A stretch of 64,000 nt of DNA from Abelmoschus esculentus (GCA_035048815.1 JAUCBN010000022.1:17712501-17776500); one strand, 5' to 3'. Counted from the stretch's first letter, positions 1 through 11,333 are shown. Notes: a model not told the origin generated them from the sequence alone. A program made the numbers and translations.

Positions 1-219
1 GGATTAAATTAAAAAAATGTATGAATAACAGAGAGTAAATGTGTAATTATTCCATTTTAATTAATTTTAATTTTAACGGCCAATCATCAATCCTTTTTGT
101 TTTTTAAACGTCTTTGCTAATATAAATACCAAATTAATATTTTAATTATTCTTTAAAACATTGTGGTCAGATCGATACTAACCCCATAATATGGTGACTA
201 TCTGTGTAGTTTACCCAAA
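1..219. repeat. Dispersed non-coding repeat, left edge
   Basis: No gene is visible. Bases 1-180 match 29822-29955 in the same orientation. Bases about 163-218 also match 28710-28770 in the opposite orientation. The stretch appears to be the edge of a transposon-derived block that continues outside the window. Confidence 0.6.
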
Positions 220-623
220 TTATTTTGATGTAAAAATTGGGAAATTATTTTATTTCGAGAAATTGGGAAATTCGAGGTTTGGAGTTTAGGATTAAAACCA
301 GAGATTCTAAAAATAGATTCGTGAGTCGGTTACAGATGAGATATGATAATACCCTACATCGCCCAAAAATGGTACCTAATCGCATATATTTTTTCCTAAA
401 TTAGAAATTTGTACGTTCAACTTTTTTATTGATTTATTATCTATTTAAGAATACGAATAGATTTTAAAGACCTCAATATTCGTAGGTAAGGGTGCGAACC
501 GCCACCACTACTATTGATACCGGTTTGGCTTACGACCGGATATTGAGATACCACATGTAATGTCATTAATTAGATGTCACATGTTAAGCAAAAATACTAA
601 CATAAATAGATATAAAGAAATTT
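220..623. repeat. LTR-derived fragment, 5' part (copy F1)
   Basis: This is a non-coding block repeated at 8550-9194 and 39780-40424. Short conserved words (the accaga, ttggtacctaat and gccacc surroundings) also resemble the middle of the LTR-like element at 21182-25883, so I infer a diverged Ty3/gypsy LTR fragment. It forms the left flank of the MITE that follows and ends with the 9-bp target duplication AAGAAATTT. Confidence 0.5.
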
Positions 624-1504
624 GACATAAAGATAAATTTAACCCTTAATTTTTATAGTTTTTATTATTTTGGCCCTCATTTTTTATTTAGGATAAATTT
701 AGCCATTAACCTAAGTTTTTTTGAAAAATATCTCATTTTTTAACTATTATAATGAAAAAAATTTAATGATAATGACATATAGTAAACATGTGATAATATA
801 TTTTAAAATATATGACATCTAACCTATCAAATACATACACATGGAATATAATTTTTCTAATATAAAATATAAAATAATTAAAATTTAATTAAATCTAAAA
901 TATTTTTGCTATTAAACCATAAATAAATTTATTACTCTATTTTTTAAATAACTTTGAGTTTTTTATATTTAATTAAAATTCAAAACCTAAAACCTCAAAT
1001 TTACTATTTTTAATGTAGATTAAATACTAAAATACCTAAATTCTAAACTGAAATAACAAAAACACAATTAATTAGTATCAAAATCCCTTACCTTTGATTT
1101 ATTGATAGCAATATTTAAAAAATTCTTACTTTTCATATTGTGTTCATATATTTTAGATAAATTCCGATTCTATTGTAGTTATGGATGAGATTTTTAGTAT
1201 ACTTTGGTTTTAGATTTAATTAATTTTTAATATTTTATTTGAATTTTAATTGTTTTATATCTTATATTAGAATAAAAATATATTCTACGTGTACGTACTT
1301 GATAGCTTAGATTTTATGTCATTTAAAATATATTATCATATGTTATCTTCGTTAAATTTTTAACGGTCTAATTATTATGTTAGTTAAAAATGAGATATTT
1401 GTAAAAAAAAAAACATAGGTTAAGAGCTAAATTTATCTAAAAAAGAATGAGGGCCAAAATGATATAAATTCTAAACATTGAGGGTTAAAATAATCCTTAT
1501 ACCC
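624..1504. mobile_element. Mutator-like MITE, family M, copy 1 (no nested insert)
   Basis: The 881-bp non-coding element has long imperfect terminal inverted repeats: the start (GACATAAAGATAAATTTAAC) mirrors the end (GGTTAAAATAATCCTTATACC). Perfect 9-bp direct repeats AAGAAATTT flank it at 615-623 and 1505-1513. Nine-bp target duplications with long inverted repeats are the hallmark of Mutator-like elements. Copies 2 and 3 of the same locus (9195-11324 and 40425-45121) carry later insertions that are absent here, so this copy shows the empty site for the solo LTR. There is no transposase coding, so it is non-autonomous. Confidence 0.82.
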
Positions 1505-2040
1505 AAGAAATTTAAAGTACAAATTTAAATTACATGAAAAGTGAATTGTACAAATTAAATAAATAAAAAACGAAAAGATAAATAGGTAAAAAATAAAATA
1601 CAAGAAATAAAAATGGTAGATGTTAGATATTTATATAAAACGGGCCGTGAATAGTACGAATCATTTCCCGTTACGGATCACCGTAAAACCAATATTGAAC
1701 GAATAAGTAATAGTATGAATATGATAATATAAATAAATCTAAATATTATAACATATATATACATGACGAATAAACAACATATAAAAATAACATACAATAC
1801 TTATAATGATGTAATACAAGGTAAAACATAAATAACATGATATATAAAAAACATGAATAAATATTATGTAAGTATAAACAAAAGATGTAATAACATATGT
1901 ACACTAGTACCAAATAAAACACATATTAAAATAAAATATATACATAATAAATTATACGATATATAATCTAGCATATATAAACATATATAAACATACAAAA
2001 TATAAAAATGTATACATTGTAATATAAGGCTCCCCTCACG
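1505..2040. repeat. LTR-derived fragment, 3' part (copy F1)
   Basis: This AT-rich non-coding sequence is repeated at 11325-11800, 45122-45600 and about 59480-60110. A recognisable core contains the words gggccgtgaat and ggatcaccgtaaaac. It is the right flank of the MITE. Small frames here are low-complexity and not credible genes. Confidence 0.55.
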
Positions 2041-2068
2041 AAGATAGGTTACCAATTGACATCTAATG

Positions 2069-2311
2069 GGGATCGATTGTGGGTGCCTATCCTAAAGCAT
2101 AAGTATAAATGGTTGGAGATATTGTCTATGCATTTACATGGAGGACAGTGCTATCATCTTTAGAGAGGATTAATTAATGTTGGGGTCGATGTACGACGGA
2201 GTATAGTATAGAATGTTCGGGATGGGCAAAGTATGGATTTTTGGCAAGATGATTGGTTGAATTTAAAGGCACCTTTGAGCTCTCTCGACTTCGGATCAGA
2301 GGGATGCAATG
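2069..2311 (+). pseudogene. LINE (non-LTR retrotransposon) reverse-transcriptase C-terminal relic
   Basis: A plus-strand reading beginning D-R-L-W-V-P-I-L-K and continuing through V-R-D-G-Q-S-M-D-F-W-Q-D-D-W-L resembles the segment after the RT domain of plant L1-type LINEs, where a G-x-G-x-S-I-x-F/I-W-x-D-x-W-L pattern is typical. At least two in-frame stops interrupt it and no start or 3' tail is preserved, so it is a short dead fragment. It is sandwiched between LTR debris on the left and the duplicated block starting near 2317. The duplicate at 34261 lacks it, so it belongs to the left-flanking sequence and not to the duplicated unit. Confidence 0.55.
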
Positions 2312-3609
2312 ATACTAAGGACAAATATATATAAAACAAATAAAATGCATAAATAAAAACATAGAACAAATAAAGACAAATATATATACATCAAGAATAA
2401 AAATAAAGACAAATATATACATCAAGATGTGTGGTTGATTTTGTTTTCACGTTTTTATTAAGCCTTACTGAGGCTAGACATTACTGATATTTGTTTTAAA
2501 GTAAACTCTCTCAATTATTTTATAACATCTTCTTACAATAGATCATATTCGACAATCATTTCAATTTCTTGGTTGAGTGAGTTATTTATAATAGTTTTTT
2601 AATTAAAGAAATGATTTTTATCCTGAAAATGTGTTTTTTTATAAATGCTACTGAATTTTTATTAAATCTACAAAAAATTATCATTACATCGTAGTAAAGA
2701 AATAAAATAATTGGATTAAAAAATCAAAAAAATCTTGCAACCCCAAAACAAAGAAAAATAAAAATTTCTATAGAGATAAACATACTAGTAAAATTCAGAA
2801 GCTTCCTGAATCTCCTTGTCTCTATCCAAACGAGACACATAAAGAAGGAAGGAATTGTAGGCTTTTCAAATTGTCTTGCAAAAAAGTATCGGTACCCAAG
2901 ATTGATTTCATCGACAAACATAAATCACAAATTAGCATCGATTGAATCTCTATACGAATAACAATTGGGGTCTATTTGTTTCAATGAAAACTGTTTCTGA
3001 AAAATGAATTCTGGAAAATGAACTTCCTTTTTTTAGAAAACTAATTACAGAAGTCATTTTCATGTGTTTGGATGAAATTGTGTAAATCATTTTTCGATGT
3101 TTGGTAAATTTTACTGAAAAAAATTTAAAAAATTATTTTTAATGAAACAAAAAAGATTTTACATTAAAAAATTATTTATTTTATTGAGTTATTTTTATTA
3201 TTTTCAATATTATGTTTTATAAAGAATTACACTAATATATATCTAGCCTAATAATCAATAATAAATTATAAAGATTTATGTCGATGTAAGTCTTTATAAT
3301 TTTTTCCTTCGTCCAAATGCCCTCACATGAATTAGGGCATTGAACAAAATCTGGACAGAAAATGCATCCCAAACTTATTAGTAGTGTTGTATCAAATTGT
3401 TGACAAAGTAAAAAAAAAATCAATTTTATGGCTCATTTTCTAAACAAATATTCTTAGATATTGATCTTATTTTAAAAGTTCAAAAACATTAAAAAGAAAA
3501 TTTAAAATAAAATCCACTATAATTAGAATGAAATATTAAAATATAAAATAAATTAAAACAATGAATTACATTTAGGAAGGAAAACAAATTAAAATATAAA
3601 TATAAATAA

Positions 3610-4317
3610 GGCATAAAGATAATTTTAACCCTTAACGTTTACTGTTTTTGTCGTTTTGGCCCTTATTCTTTTTTTGGGATAAATTTACCCTTTAACCTAT
3701 ATTTTTTTGACAAATATCTTACTTTTTAACTAGCTTGATGACTGGACCGTTAATAATTTAACGATGATATATATGGAATAAAATTTTAAATAATATGGAA
3801 TGTAACCTATCAAATACATATATATATATGGAATATAATTTTATTTCAATATAAAATATAGAACAATTAAAATTTAAATAAAATATTAAAAATTAATTAA
3901 TTCTAAAATAAAAAATTATTAAACATTATTAACCCTAACTACGATAGAATCAAAATCTCATCTTAAAAAATATAAACACAATTCGAATAAGATTTTGATT
4001 TTATCGTAGTTAGGGTTAAGAATATTTAATAATCTAATATTTTATTTGAATTTTAATTATTTTATATTTTATATTAGAATAAAATTATATTCTCTCTCTA
4101 TATATGCATTTAATAGGTTACATGCCATGTCACTTAAAATTATATTCCATATATATATATCATCGTTAAATTTTTAACGGTCCCGTCATCAATCTAGTTA
4201 AAAAATAAGACATTTGTCAAAAAGGTATAGGTTAAGGGTTAAATTTATTCCAAAAAAAGAATAAGGGCCAAAACGACAAAAACTGTAAACGTTAAAGGTT
4301 AAAATTATCTTTATGCC
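3610..4317. mobile_element. Fold-back Mutator-like element, family M/N
   Basis: The 708-bp element is almost wholly palindromic. The first bases GGCATAAAGATAATTTTAAC are mirrored by the last, which read GTTAAAATTATCTTTATGCC-like on the plus strand. Even the centre pairs: AACCCTAACTACGATA on one side and TATCGTAGTTAGGGTT on the other. The flanking 9-bp duplication TATAAATAA lies at 3601-3609 and 4318-4326. The paralogous sites near 35541-35560 and 49393-49410 are empty, proving insertion. The inverted repeats are related to the family at 624-1504 but clearly diverged. It has no coding capacity. Confidence 0.88.
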
Positions 4318-5140
4318 TATAAATAAATATTAAAATATAAATAAATATTAAAATATTAGAATAAAAATAAATAAATTAAAATATAATTAGAATGAAATAT
4401 TAAAATATAAATAAATTAGAATATTTTTCATTTGTAGAAAGAACAAAAGAGAGGAAAAAACTTACCAAGAATGAATGGGTAAGTCATTTTACATAGAAAC
4501 AAGTTTTTTTTCATTAACTGTAATTGATTTTCCTTTGACTTTTTAATTTTCCATGAACCAAATAACGGAAAGTTAGAAAAATGTTTTCCGTAAAACCATT
4601 TACACGAAACAAACAGACTCTTGATCACTAAGGTATGCTGCAACATGCCATAAAGACAAATGAACGAACACAAAACAAAAATATAACTGTGTCGTAAATA
4701 AAAAAATAGAAATTCTTATTAAAATAAAGCAAGAATAAATAATAAAAGAAATTTTAATTATTATATAAATATTAGCTTTTTGTTCCACGAGTTAATTAAC
4801 TTCTTCAACGCACCTTATGAGATATAACTGATTAAATGAATACTATCATAAAGAAGAAATTTTAATTATTATATAAATATTATTATAGTCTTCGAATTAT
4901 TTAAAAAATAAATTTTAGTTTGGATATTTAAAATTTTAGATCGAATCAATGAATAATCGGATCAGATATGATATTTTTGCACACCTCTAATAACTGGGAG
5001 ACGAATTAATACACATTTAAACATGAAATTAGAATAACTAGCAAAATTATGTTAAAAAGATATAATAATCAATTATGAGGTTAGGAGTTTGATTTTTATC
5101 GATGGGAGAAAATTAAACCGTACAGGATATACTAAGGAAG

Positions 5141-5237
5141 ATGTGTGGTTGATAAGTGTTCACGTTTTTATTACTTTCCAATTTCCATTAGAAAGAAACA
5201 AAAAATGGCCTGGCAGATGTGAAGGAGAAAATTAAAT
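5141..5237 (+). repeat. Dispersed ~95-bp repeat (representative copy)
   Basis: This unit begins near atgtgtggttgat and runs through cacgtttttattac and gaaagaaac to a purine-rich end. Other plus-strand copies, some truncated, lie near 2424, 11895, 12064, 27820, 34178, 34368, 36377, 45690, 45873 and 50346. Apparent inverted copies are near 26615-26690 and 47731-47800. No coding or recognised element is evident. Confidence 0.65.
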
Positions 5238-5339
5238 ACTAAGCCAATATTATATAAAAACCTTTTTTTTTAATATTTTATTATAAATATATACCCAACC
5301 AACTTCATTTACAAAACTATACCTCTCTCAGAACACGTA

Positions 5340-5560
5340 AGCATAAATAGCTTTATGTGAAAAACGACTTCTGAAATCACTTCCTACACAAAACGATTTC
5401 AGGGTGAATTGACATCCCTTAGCATTAAAACCCTAGATCCTAGAAATCGCTTTGCACACAAAGCAATTTCTTTTAAACAGTAATCGCTTTGTGTAAAAAG
5501 TGATTTTACCTTTTTTAATATATTTTTAAATTTCTTATTTGAATCTTAAACGTAAATACC
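5340..5560. repeat. Cluster of interrupted GCGATT palindromes
   Basis: Several short hairpins are built from AAATCGCTT and its complement, for example near 5449-5475 and 5480-5510. The copy at 50550-50720 keeps perfect arms, whereas this copy and that at 36580-36745 have C-to-T or G-to-A changes within the CpG of the arm. They lie beside the MULE-like coding relics and may be terminal or regulatory repeats of that element. Confidence 0.55.
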
Positions 5561-5580
5561 AAATATTACATAAGAAATAT

Positions 5581-5913
5581 CTAAGGGATTGAGGAGTCGT
5601 CTGTTTTCTTGTCTTCGTAATCTGTAGACACGTCCGATGTTAAGTTTAGTTCTTTAATTTTCTGTTCCTCTTGATGTCGTCTTCTGTTGATAAGTTGTAT
5701 AATTGCTTCTTCGTCTATTGAATCTGTAGATCTTTCAACGTTGCTTGATGAATTAACTTCATCCCTAAATGTTACATAGATCTCGATATATTGATATCCA
5801 ATATCTATGTAACCTCGAAACATATTACGAAGGTCTTTTGAAGTTAACAATTTCAATATGTAATGCGCTTCAGACCCTGGTTCATGAACTGATATTTTTG
5901 CTTCCAAATACAA
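5581..5913 (-). pseudogene. MULE transposase N-terminal-domain relic (copy A1)
   Basis: The 110-codon frame contains a hydrophobic/acidic stretch K-D-L-R-N-M-F-R-G-Y-I-D-I-G-Y-Q-Y-I-E-I-Y-V-T-F. It resembles the end of the N-terminal domain of plant MuDR-type transposases, where a D-V-x-x-M-F helix precedes an I-E-L-Y-V strand. A serine- and glutamate-rich tail follows and ends in a stop. No catalytic DDE domain or SWIM zinc finger follows. Near-identical copies lie at about 36817-37149 (not fully open) and 50786-51118 (open). It points away from the plus-strand relic at 6229, giving a head-to-head pair. Function as a host protein is not supported; family assignment is by pattern only. Confidence 0.4.
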
Positions 5914-6228
5914 GATTTCTCTTTTTGTAGACTTCTCAACCTCCGTTGATATTATGTCAGAGAACTATCGTATTTAATCTTGCTATTGAAAGATGCGTAA
6001 AGATATGTACCAGAAAAGAAACCAACACAAGAAAATCTAGCCATATATACAACTCTTTCTGAAAAAGTTTTGATTGATTGTTGATGCAGGAAATACAATT
6101 TGAAATTAGCAGGGAATCGAATTTTATATAGTGTATAGGTCGTTTTGCAGATGAAGCATTTTTTGAATGGACATCGCTTCCCAAAAAGAGCGATTTCCAT
6201 TCTAACACTTTAAGAAATCATTTTTTGC

Positions 6229-6850
6229 ATGAAGCGATTTCTTAAGTGGTTTAAGGCTCCCTTCAGCTTTAAATTTGAAGCAATTTTCATCTCCAGTTTT
6301 ACAAGTTTCTATCTTCTTCAATCAATTGTCACTTTGAATTTCAAAGAAAAAATCTCAAGAAGAATCAATGCTTTAGTTTATTATAATGGCCAGATGGTTG
6401 GAAATGCATATCTAGGTGTGGTCTTTCGGTCAACGAATATAGTTACAATCGAGCTCCCACAGAGATTAAGTTATAGGTCATTGATGAAGAGAGTACCGGA
6501 TCATGTTCCGCATGCTGTAGGGTTGAAATTGGAGTCGTTAAAATATAGATTACCGACGTCATTGGAGCTATTGTATTATACAATTTACCATGTGGGGGAC
6601 AATGGCGATGTGAAATTGATGATCGAATCGCACTTGCAATATTCTTTAGGAGGGTTGTTAGAGTTGTTTGCAATTTTTCTGATGATGATGTTATTGGCGT
6701 CCCAGATTGGCGACGTGCAAATTTTGAATTCGAACCGAATGTTTATATCCCAACGGCCAATATAAGAGACAACTTTAACTTGTTATCGAAACATTGTTCA
6801 CAGAACGATGGTGATGTTGCATCATCTTCGGTGGAACACACTGCATAACA
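6229..6850 (+). pseudogene. MULE transposase N-terminal relic, frameshifted (copy A1)
   Basis: The open frame runs 6229-6765 and encodes R-I-N-A-L-V-Y-Y-N-G-Q, V-V-F-R-S-T-N-I-V-T-I-E-L, L-K-Y-R-L-P-T-S and G-D-V-K-L-M-I-E-S-H. This is the order expected in the N-terminal domain of plant Mutator-like transposases. After a T-run near 6671-6676 the conserved reading moves to another frame (S-D-D-D-V-I-G-V-P-D-W-R, then E-P-N-V-Y-I-P), so the native reading is frameshifted and later stops in H-T-A. The same shift occurs in the copy at 37465-38085, so the damage predates the duplication. No catalytic domain is present. The translation start is uncertain. Confidence 0.55.
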
Positions 6851-7139
6851 TCTTCCTCGAGGTAAGGCATCAAAACAAACTACAAAAAAGATATTATTTA
6901 AATTAAAAAAAATTATATTAAGCTATCTTAAAATATAATAATTAAAATGAAAGATAACAAATTCGCAAAAATTACCTCCCTTCCTTGTCAATCAATAGTC
7001 GAAAAGCTTGTTGGGTTGTCGGCAATCTAATATGAGAAAATTGATGACACCACCTACCATTCATAAAATAAAATTATTATTAAAAAATATTAACAATATT
7101 AAAAAAATATTAATATTAAACATTATTAAACAATATCTC
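6851..7139. other. AT-rich spacer, nothing recognised
   Basis: Low-complexity AT-rich sequence, collinear with 38090-38373 in the second copy of the block. It holds no gene, RNA or terminal repeat I can support. Confidence 0.6.
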
Positions 7140-7743
7140 TGAATGGTGATTTAAATAGTTACTTTTTAATTGCTAATTATCATATTCTCATGAATTTATC
7201 ACTGCTAATTTGAGTGGATTTCGTATCTTTTATGTGCAGTGACCTTTTTCTACAATCGGTGATTAAAAAGATAATTTTTGTATTTTTTCACGACTGGAGG
7301 CATGAGCACGATGCCGGGCACGACAAAATGCTGATGTGACAGTTTCAAGAGGACTCTAGAAGATTCTGGAGACAATCCAGTCAGCGAAATCTGAGAAGAT
7401 TCTAGAGCGGTTCAGTAACAAGATTTGAGAGGATATTTTGTTTTTAAATTTTAAACTCAAGAATTATCTATTAGCTTTTATTTTATTTTGAGTTAGTTTA
7501 TTATTTTTAGGTTTTAGTAGCCTATAAATACCCTCTATGAGTAAGGCTTTAGGGATCCATCATTCCATATTTGAACTCTTGTCTTGTTGCTTTTATTCTA
7601 TAAAATTTATTTTCTTTATTTATTTTTTTAAGTCTTTTTATATTTTGCAAAAATATGCTAAGTATGATAATTGATATCATGCTTAGCTAAATTTCTTCAA
7701 GCCGAGAGCTAACAATAAATCAATTTAATGCGTGAGAATTGAA
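7140..7743 (+). mobile_element. Truncated LTR, family E (copy in block A1)
   Basis: This is the 5' half of the family-E LTR that is intact at 42992-44343. It starts TGAATGGTG (intact copies start TGATTGGTG) and includes the promoter word CCTATAAATACC at 7521. It breaks off after gagaattgaata, where JIP23-like sequence begins. The identical junction at 38983 shows the fusion happened before the block was duplicated. Confidence 0.8.
7523..7530 (+). promoter_or_regulatory. TATA box of truncated family-E LTR
   Basis: TATAAATA sits in a sequence conserved in all family-E copies (9713, 43390, and 62217 on the minus strand), followed by a pyrimidine-rich stretch typical of an LTR R/U5 region. Activity is inferred, not shown. 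Confidence 0.5.
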
Positions 7744-8140
7744 TAAGTACCATGAACACAATACCAAAGCACATATACCTTGTTATCCTGGTTAGAGCTA
7801 TTAGTCCATGCTTGCATCTAGTCACGGTCTTCACCGTCCTTGTTTTTCCCACAATAAACGACAGCTCCGGACGAGGTTTGGTTTTCGCTGTGCTGGAACA
7901 CACCCTTCTGCCCATTTTCAATGATTGGTTGGTATGGCATGAATCCAACATGATCGGACCAATTTTGGTAAGTGACCAGCATTAAGGTGTCACCTGTGGC
8001 ATTGTGAATGCTGCAAATTGTTGTAACTTCTCCATCGACTTATTTCTCCATGAGTTTCTCCGCTTGTCTTGGATTAATTTGCTCTTGCTCTTGCTCTTGC
8101 ACTTGCACTTGCACTTGCAGGACACTTACACTCCCATTTA
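7744..8140 (-). pseudogene. JIP23-like pseudogene fragment (copy A1)
   Basis: Minus-strand sequence matches the first recognisable exon and part of the intron of the JIP23-like gene at 46599-47236, including the splice donor AACAAG|GTATNTG. In the native frame there is a TAG at 7818-7820, where the intact copy has a tryptophan codon in the D-R-D-W-M motif, and a TAA at 8040-8042. The C-terminal exon is missing because the sequence is fused to a truncated LTR at 7743. A run of CTTGCT/CTTGCA hexamers (8080-8120), coding for alternating Gln with Glu or Val, is longer than in the sister copies. The plus-strand frame over this region is a shadow. Confidence 0.85.
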
Positions 8141-8867
8141 TTTTGAGAAATTGAAGAATTAGAGGTTTAAAGTTTAGGGTTCAAAGTTAAGTAACCGAGG
8201 ATTTGAAAAACTATATTTAAATTAAAAAATTGAGAATTTTAAGAAAAATGTAGACATTATTTAAAAGTTAGGGTTAATTTAGAAAATTAGGGATTTTGTT
8301 TAAAATTAGGGTTTGAAAGTAAAATAATTTGGGTTTATTTTGAAAAACAATGGAGTAGCCATCGACCGCTTTGATAGGCCGGACACCGTTAAAACATATA
8401 TCTTAATCCGTAGAACCAAAAAGTAGGTGGGAAACGGCACCACTTGTGTAACAACCCTCTCTTTTAAGATAATGTTATAAGTATATGGTTTAGATTTAAA
8501 AATATAATGGTAAAAAATAGTGGAAATGGTTGAAAAAAAGGTGGGTCGTTAAAAATTATTTTGATGTAAAAATTGGGAAATTATTTTATTTCGAGAAATT
8601 GTTGAATTAGAGGTTTAAAGTTTAGGCTTCAAAGTTAAGTAATTGAGGCTTTGAAAAAATATATTTAAATTAGAAAATTGAGAATTTAAAGAAAAATGTG
8701 GACTTTATTGAAAACTTAGGGTTTAATTTAGAAAATTAGGGATTCGATTTAAAATTATGGTTTGAAAGTAAAATAATTTGGGTTTATTTGAAAATAAAAA
8801 CGTAGATTTATTTTGAAAAATAATGGAGTAGCCACCTGTCACTTTGGTAGGCCGAACACCGTTAAAA
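8141..8867 (+). repeat. Two direct copies of a ~260-bp LTR-like segment
   Basis: Segments about 8144-8393 and 8591-8867 are direct copies, both running from gagaaattg through attagaggtttaaag to acaccgttaaaac. About 200 bp lie between them, including the word gaaacggcaccacttg that also occurs near the other JIP23 relics (26700, 39660, 47817). The arrangement is repeated at 39371-40097. There is no gene. Confidence 0.7.
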
Positions 8868-9194
8868 CCAGAGATTCTAAAAAATAGATTCAGAAGTTGG
8901 TTATAGATGGGATATGATATTACCCCACACCACCCAAAAATTGGTACCTAATCGAATATATTTTACCCTAAATTGGAAATTTGCATGTTCAATTTTTTTT
9001 TGATTTATTATTTGTTTAAGAATGCGAATATATTTTAAAGACCTCAATATTCGTAGGTAAGCGTGCAAACCGCCACAACTACGATTGATACCGGTCTCGC
9101 TTACGACCGGATTTTGAGATACCACATTTTATGTCATTAATTAGATGTCACATGTTAAGCAAAAATACTAACATAAATAGACATAAAGAAATTT

Positions 9195-11324
9195 GACATA
9201 AAGATAAATTTAACCCTTAATGTTTATAGTTTTTTATCATTTTGGCCCTCATTTTTTATTTGGGATAAATTTAGCACTTAACCTAAGTTTTTTTTGAAGA
9301 ATATCTCATTTTTTAACTACCATGATTGATTGGTGTTTTAAATAATTATTTTTTAATTGCTAATTATCCTATTCTCATGAATTTTTCACTGCTAGTTTAA
9401 GTGTATTTCGTTTATTATCTGCAGTGAACTATTTACCACAATTAGTGATTAAAAAGATAATTTCTGTATTTTCTGAGACTGGAGACGTGTGCATGACGTC
9501 GGGGTGACGTGGCTGTTTCTAGAAGACTCGAGAAGATTTTGGAGGCAATTCAGTCAACAAAATCTAAGATAATTCTGGATGCGGTTCAGCTAGCAAAATT
9601 TGAGAAGATCTCTAGGATAAGATATATTGTTTTTAAATTTTAAACTCAAGAACTATCTTTTATCTTTTATTTTATTTTGAGTTAGTTTGTTATTTTTAAG
9701 TTATTAGTAGCCTATAAATACCTTTCAAGGGTAAGGCTTTAGGAATCACTATGTCTTTGAACTCTTGTCTCGTTTCTTTGTTATTCTATCAAATTTCTTT
9801 TTCTTCCCTTACTTTAAGTTTTTTTTTTATATTTTATAAAAATATACTAAGTATGATAATTGATATCATGTTTAGCTAATTTCTTTTAAAGCGAAAGCTA
9901 GCAATGAATCAATTCGATGCGTGAGAATTGAATAGCACTTAGTTTCCTTCGGAATACATTCTTATTTTTTGTTTTATTAGTTTGACAATTGATCTTACTT
10001 ACAAAATCAAAGCATTTCTAAACCAAAAGGAACTCGTTGGTCTGGATGTTGTTTTAATGTATAGTGGGAGTAAGGATCTTCCTTTGGCGATTTAACTTCC
10101 TATGAACACACTTAGCCGCGGTCCTCTAAGAAAAAATAAAATCGGATTCAATTCTCAATGAGACAACATAATCTGAGTTGGGCCTTTCCAGTACTTAGTC
10201 TGATTGTTTTAACGATAATAGTTATGGTTAATCCACTCAAGAATCATCTTTCAAATATAGGCTTGGGAAGATCGATTATAAGAGAGAAAAGCAAGTTACA
10301 TGGGTTGGTCCATGTAGACTGTAATCGACGTGAATCCCGGAGTAAAAATCTATTTCAATGATCGATAAAATTGAAACAAAGCTAGCTCGAGGCGATTTCT
10401 TCATTGTCATTTTCAACTACTATTTCTTCATCTCAATCTTCTTTAGAAATTACAAATTCTCTGTGGATCGACCCTCTTTACTATACTATTCTTTTACTTA
10501 TTTAATTTAAAGAGGGTTATTTTATTTTGACGAGTAAAACGACGCTTGTCAATGATAAAAAAATTTAATGATAATGACATATAGTAAACATGTGAAAATA
10601 TATTTTAAAATATATGACATCTAACCTATCAAATATATACATATGGGATATAATTTTTTTTCTAATATAATATAAAATAATTAAAATTTAATTAAAATAT
10701 TAAAACTTAATTAAATCTAAAATATTTTGGCTATTAAACCATAAATAAATTTATTACTCTATTTTTTATATAATTTTGAGTTTTTTTAGATTTAAATAAA
10801 ATTCAAAACCTAAATTAAACCTCAAATTTACTATTTTTAAATTAGATTAAACACTAAAACACCTAAATTCTAAACTAAAATAATAACAACGCAATTAATT
10901 AGTATCAAAATACCCTACCTTTGATTTATCGATAGAAATATTTACAAAATTCTTATTTTTCAGATTGTATTCATATATTTAGATAAATTTCGATTCTATT
11001 AATTTATAGTTGAGAATTTTTAGTATACCTTGGTTTTAGATTTAATTAATTTATAATATTTTATTTAAATTTTAATTGTTTGATATCTTATACTAGAATA
11101 AAAACATATTCTACGTGTATGTATTTGATAGCTTAGATTTCATGTCTTTAAAATATATTATCATATATTATCTTCGTTAAATTTTTAACGGTCTAATTAT
11201 TATGTTAGTTAAAAATGAGATATTTGTCAAAAAAAAGTTTAAGAGCTAAATTTAGCTCAAAAAATAGTGATGGCCAAAATAATAAAAATTCTAAACGTTG
11301 AGGGTTAAAATAATCTTTATACCC
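9195..11324. mobile_element. Mutator-like MITE, family M, copy 2 (interrupted)
   Basis: Same element as 624-1504, with the same 9-bp target duplication AAGAAATTT at 9186-9194 and 11325-11333. It is split by a family-E solo LTR at 9327-10551. The flanks also match those of copies 1 and 3, so all three descend from one insertion followed by duplication of the surrounding DNA. Confidence 0.85.
9327..10551 (+). mobile_element. Solo LTR, family E (Athila-like Ty3/gypsy)
   Basis: The 1225-bp LTR starts TGATTGGTG, ends GACGCTTGTCA, and has perfect 5-bp target duplications ATGAT at 9322-9326 and 10552-10556. It contains a TATA box (9713-9720) and, near the 3' end, a ctgtggatcgaccctc motif like those in Athila/Tat-type LTRs. 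No primer-binding site, gag-pol or second LTR adjoins it, so recombination between two LTRs probably removed the internal region. Relative to the copy at 42992-44343 it has lost about 125 bp near 10442. The 67-aa frame at 10158 is an LTR-internal chance frame. Confidence 0.88.
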
Positions 11325-11333
11325 AAGAAATTT

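Larger units (their letters stand above)
2317..5340. repeat. Segmental duplication A, left part (copy A1), non-coding
   Basis: This AT-rich sequence is collinear with 34261-36580 and, from about 2535, with 48331-50540, with scattered substitutions and small indels. I see no credible gene; the short minus-strand frames are conserved only because the whole block is duplicated. The main difference from the other two copies is the fold-back MULE at 3610-4317. Confidence 0.85.

Noticed and set aside
5952..6208. 82/83-aa overlapping minus-strand frames, repeated at 37188-37444 and 51162-51413
   Set aside because: Two overlapping frames of equal length in the spacer between MULE relics, with no motif; probably non-coding.
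6443..6673. 76-aa minus-strand frame, repeated at 37679-37909
   Set aside because: Shadow of the plus-strand MULE transposase relic, which shows recognisable family motifs.
7752..7985. 77-aa plus-strand frame (and its match at 38989-39222 and 46808-47080)
   Set aside because: It is antisense to the JIP23-like exon; conservation comes from the minus-strand gene.
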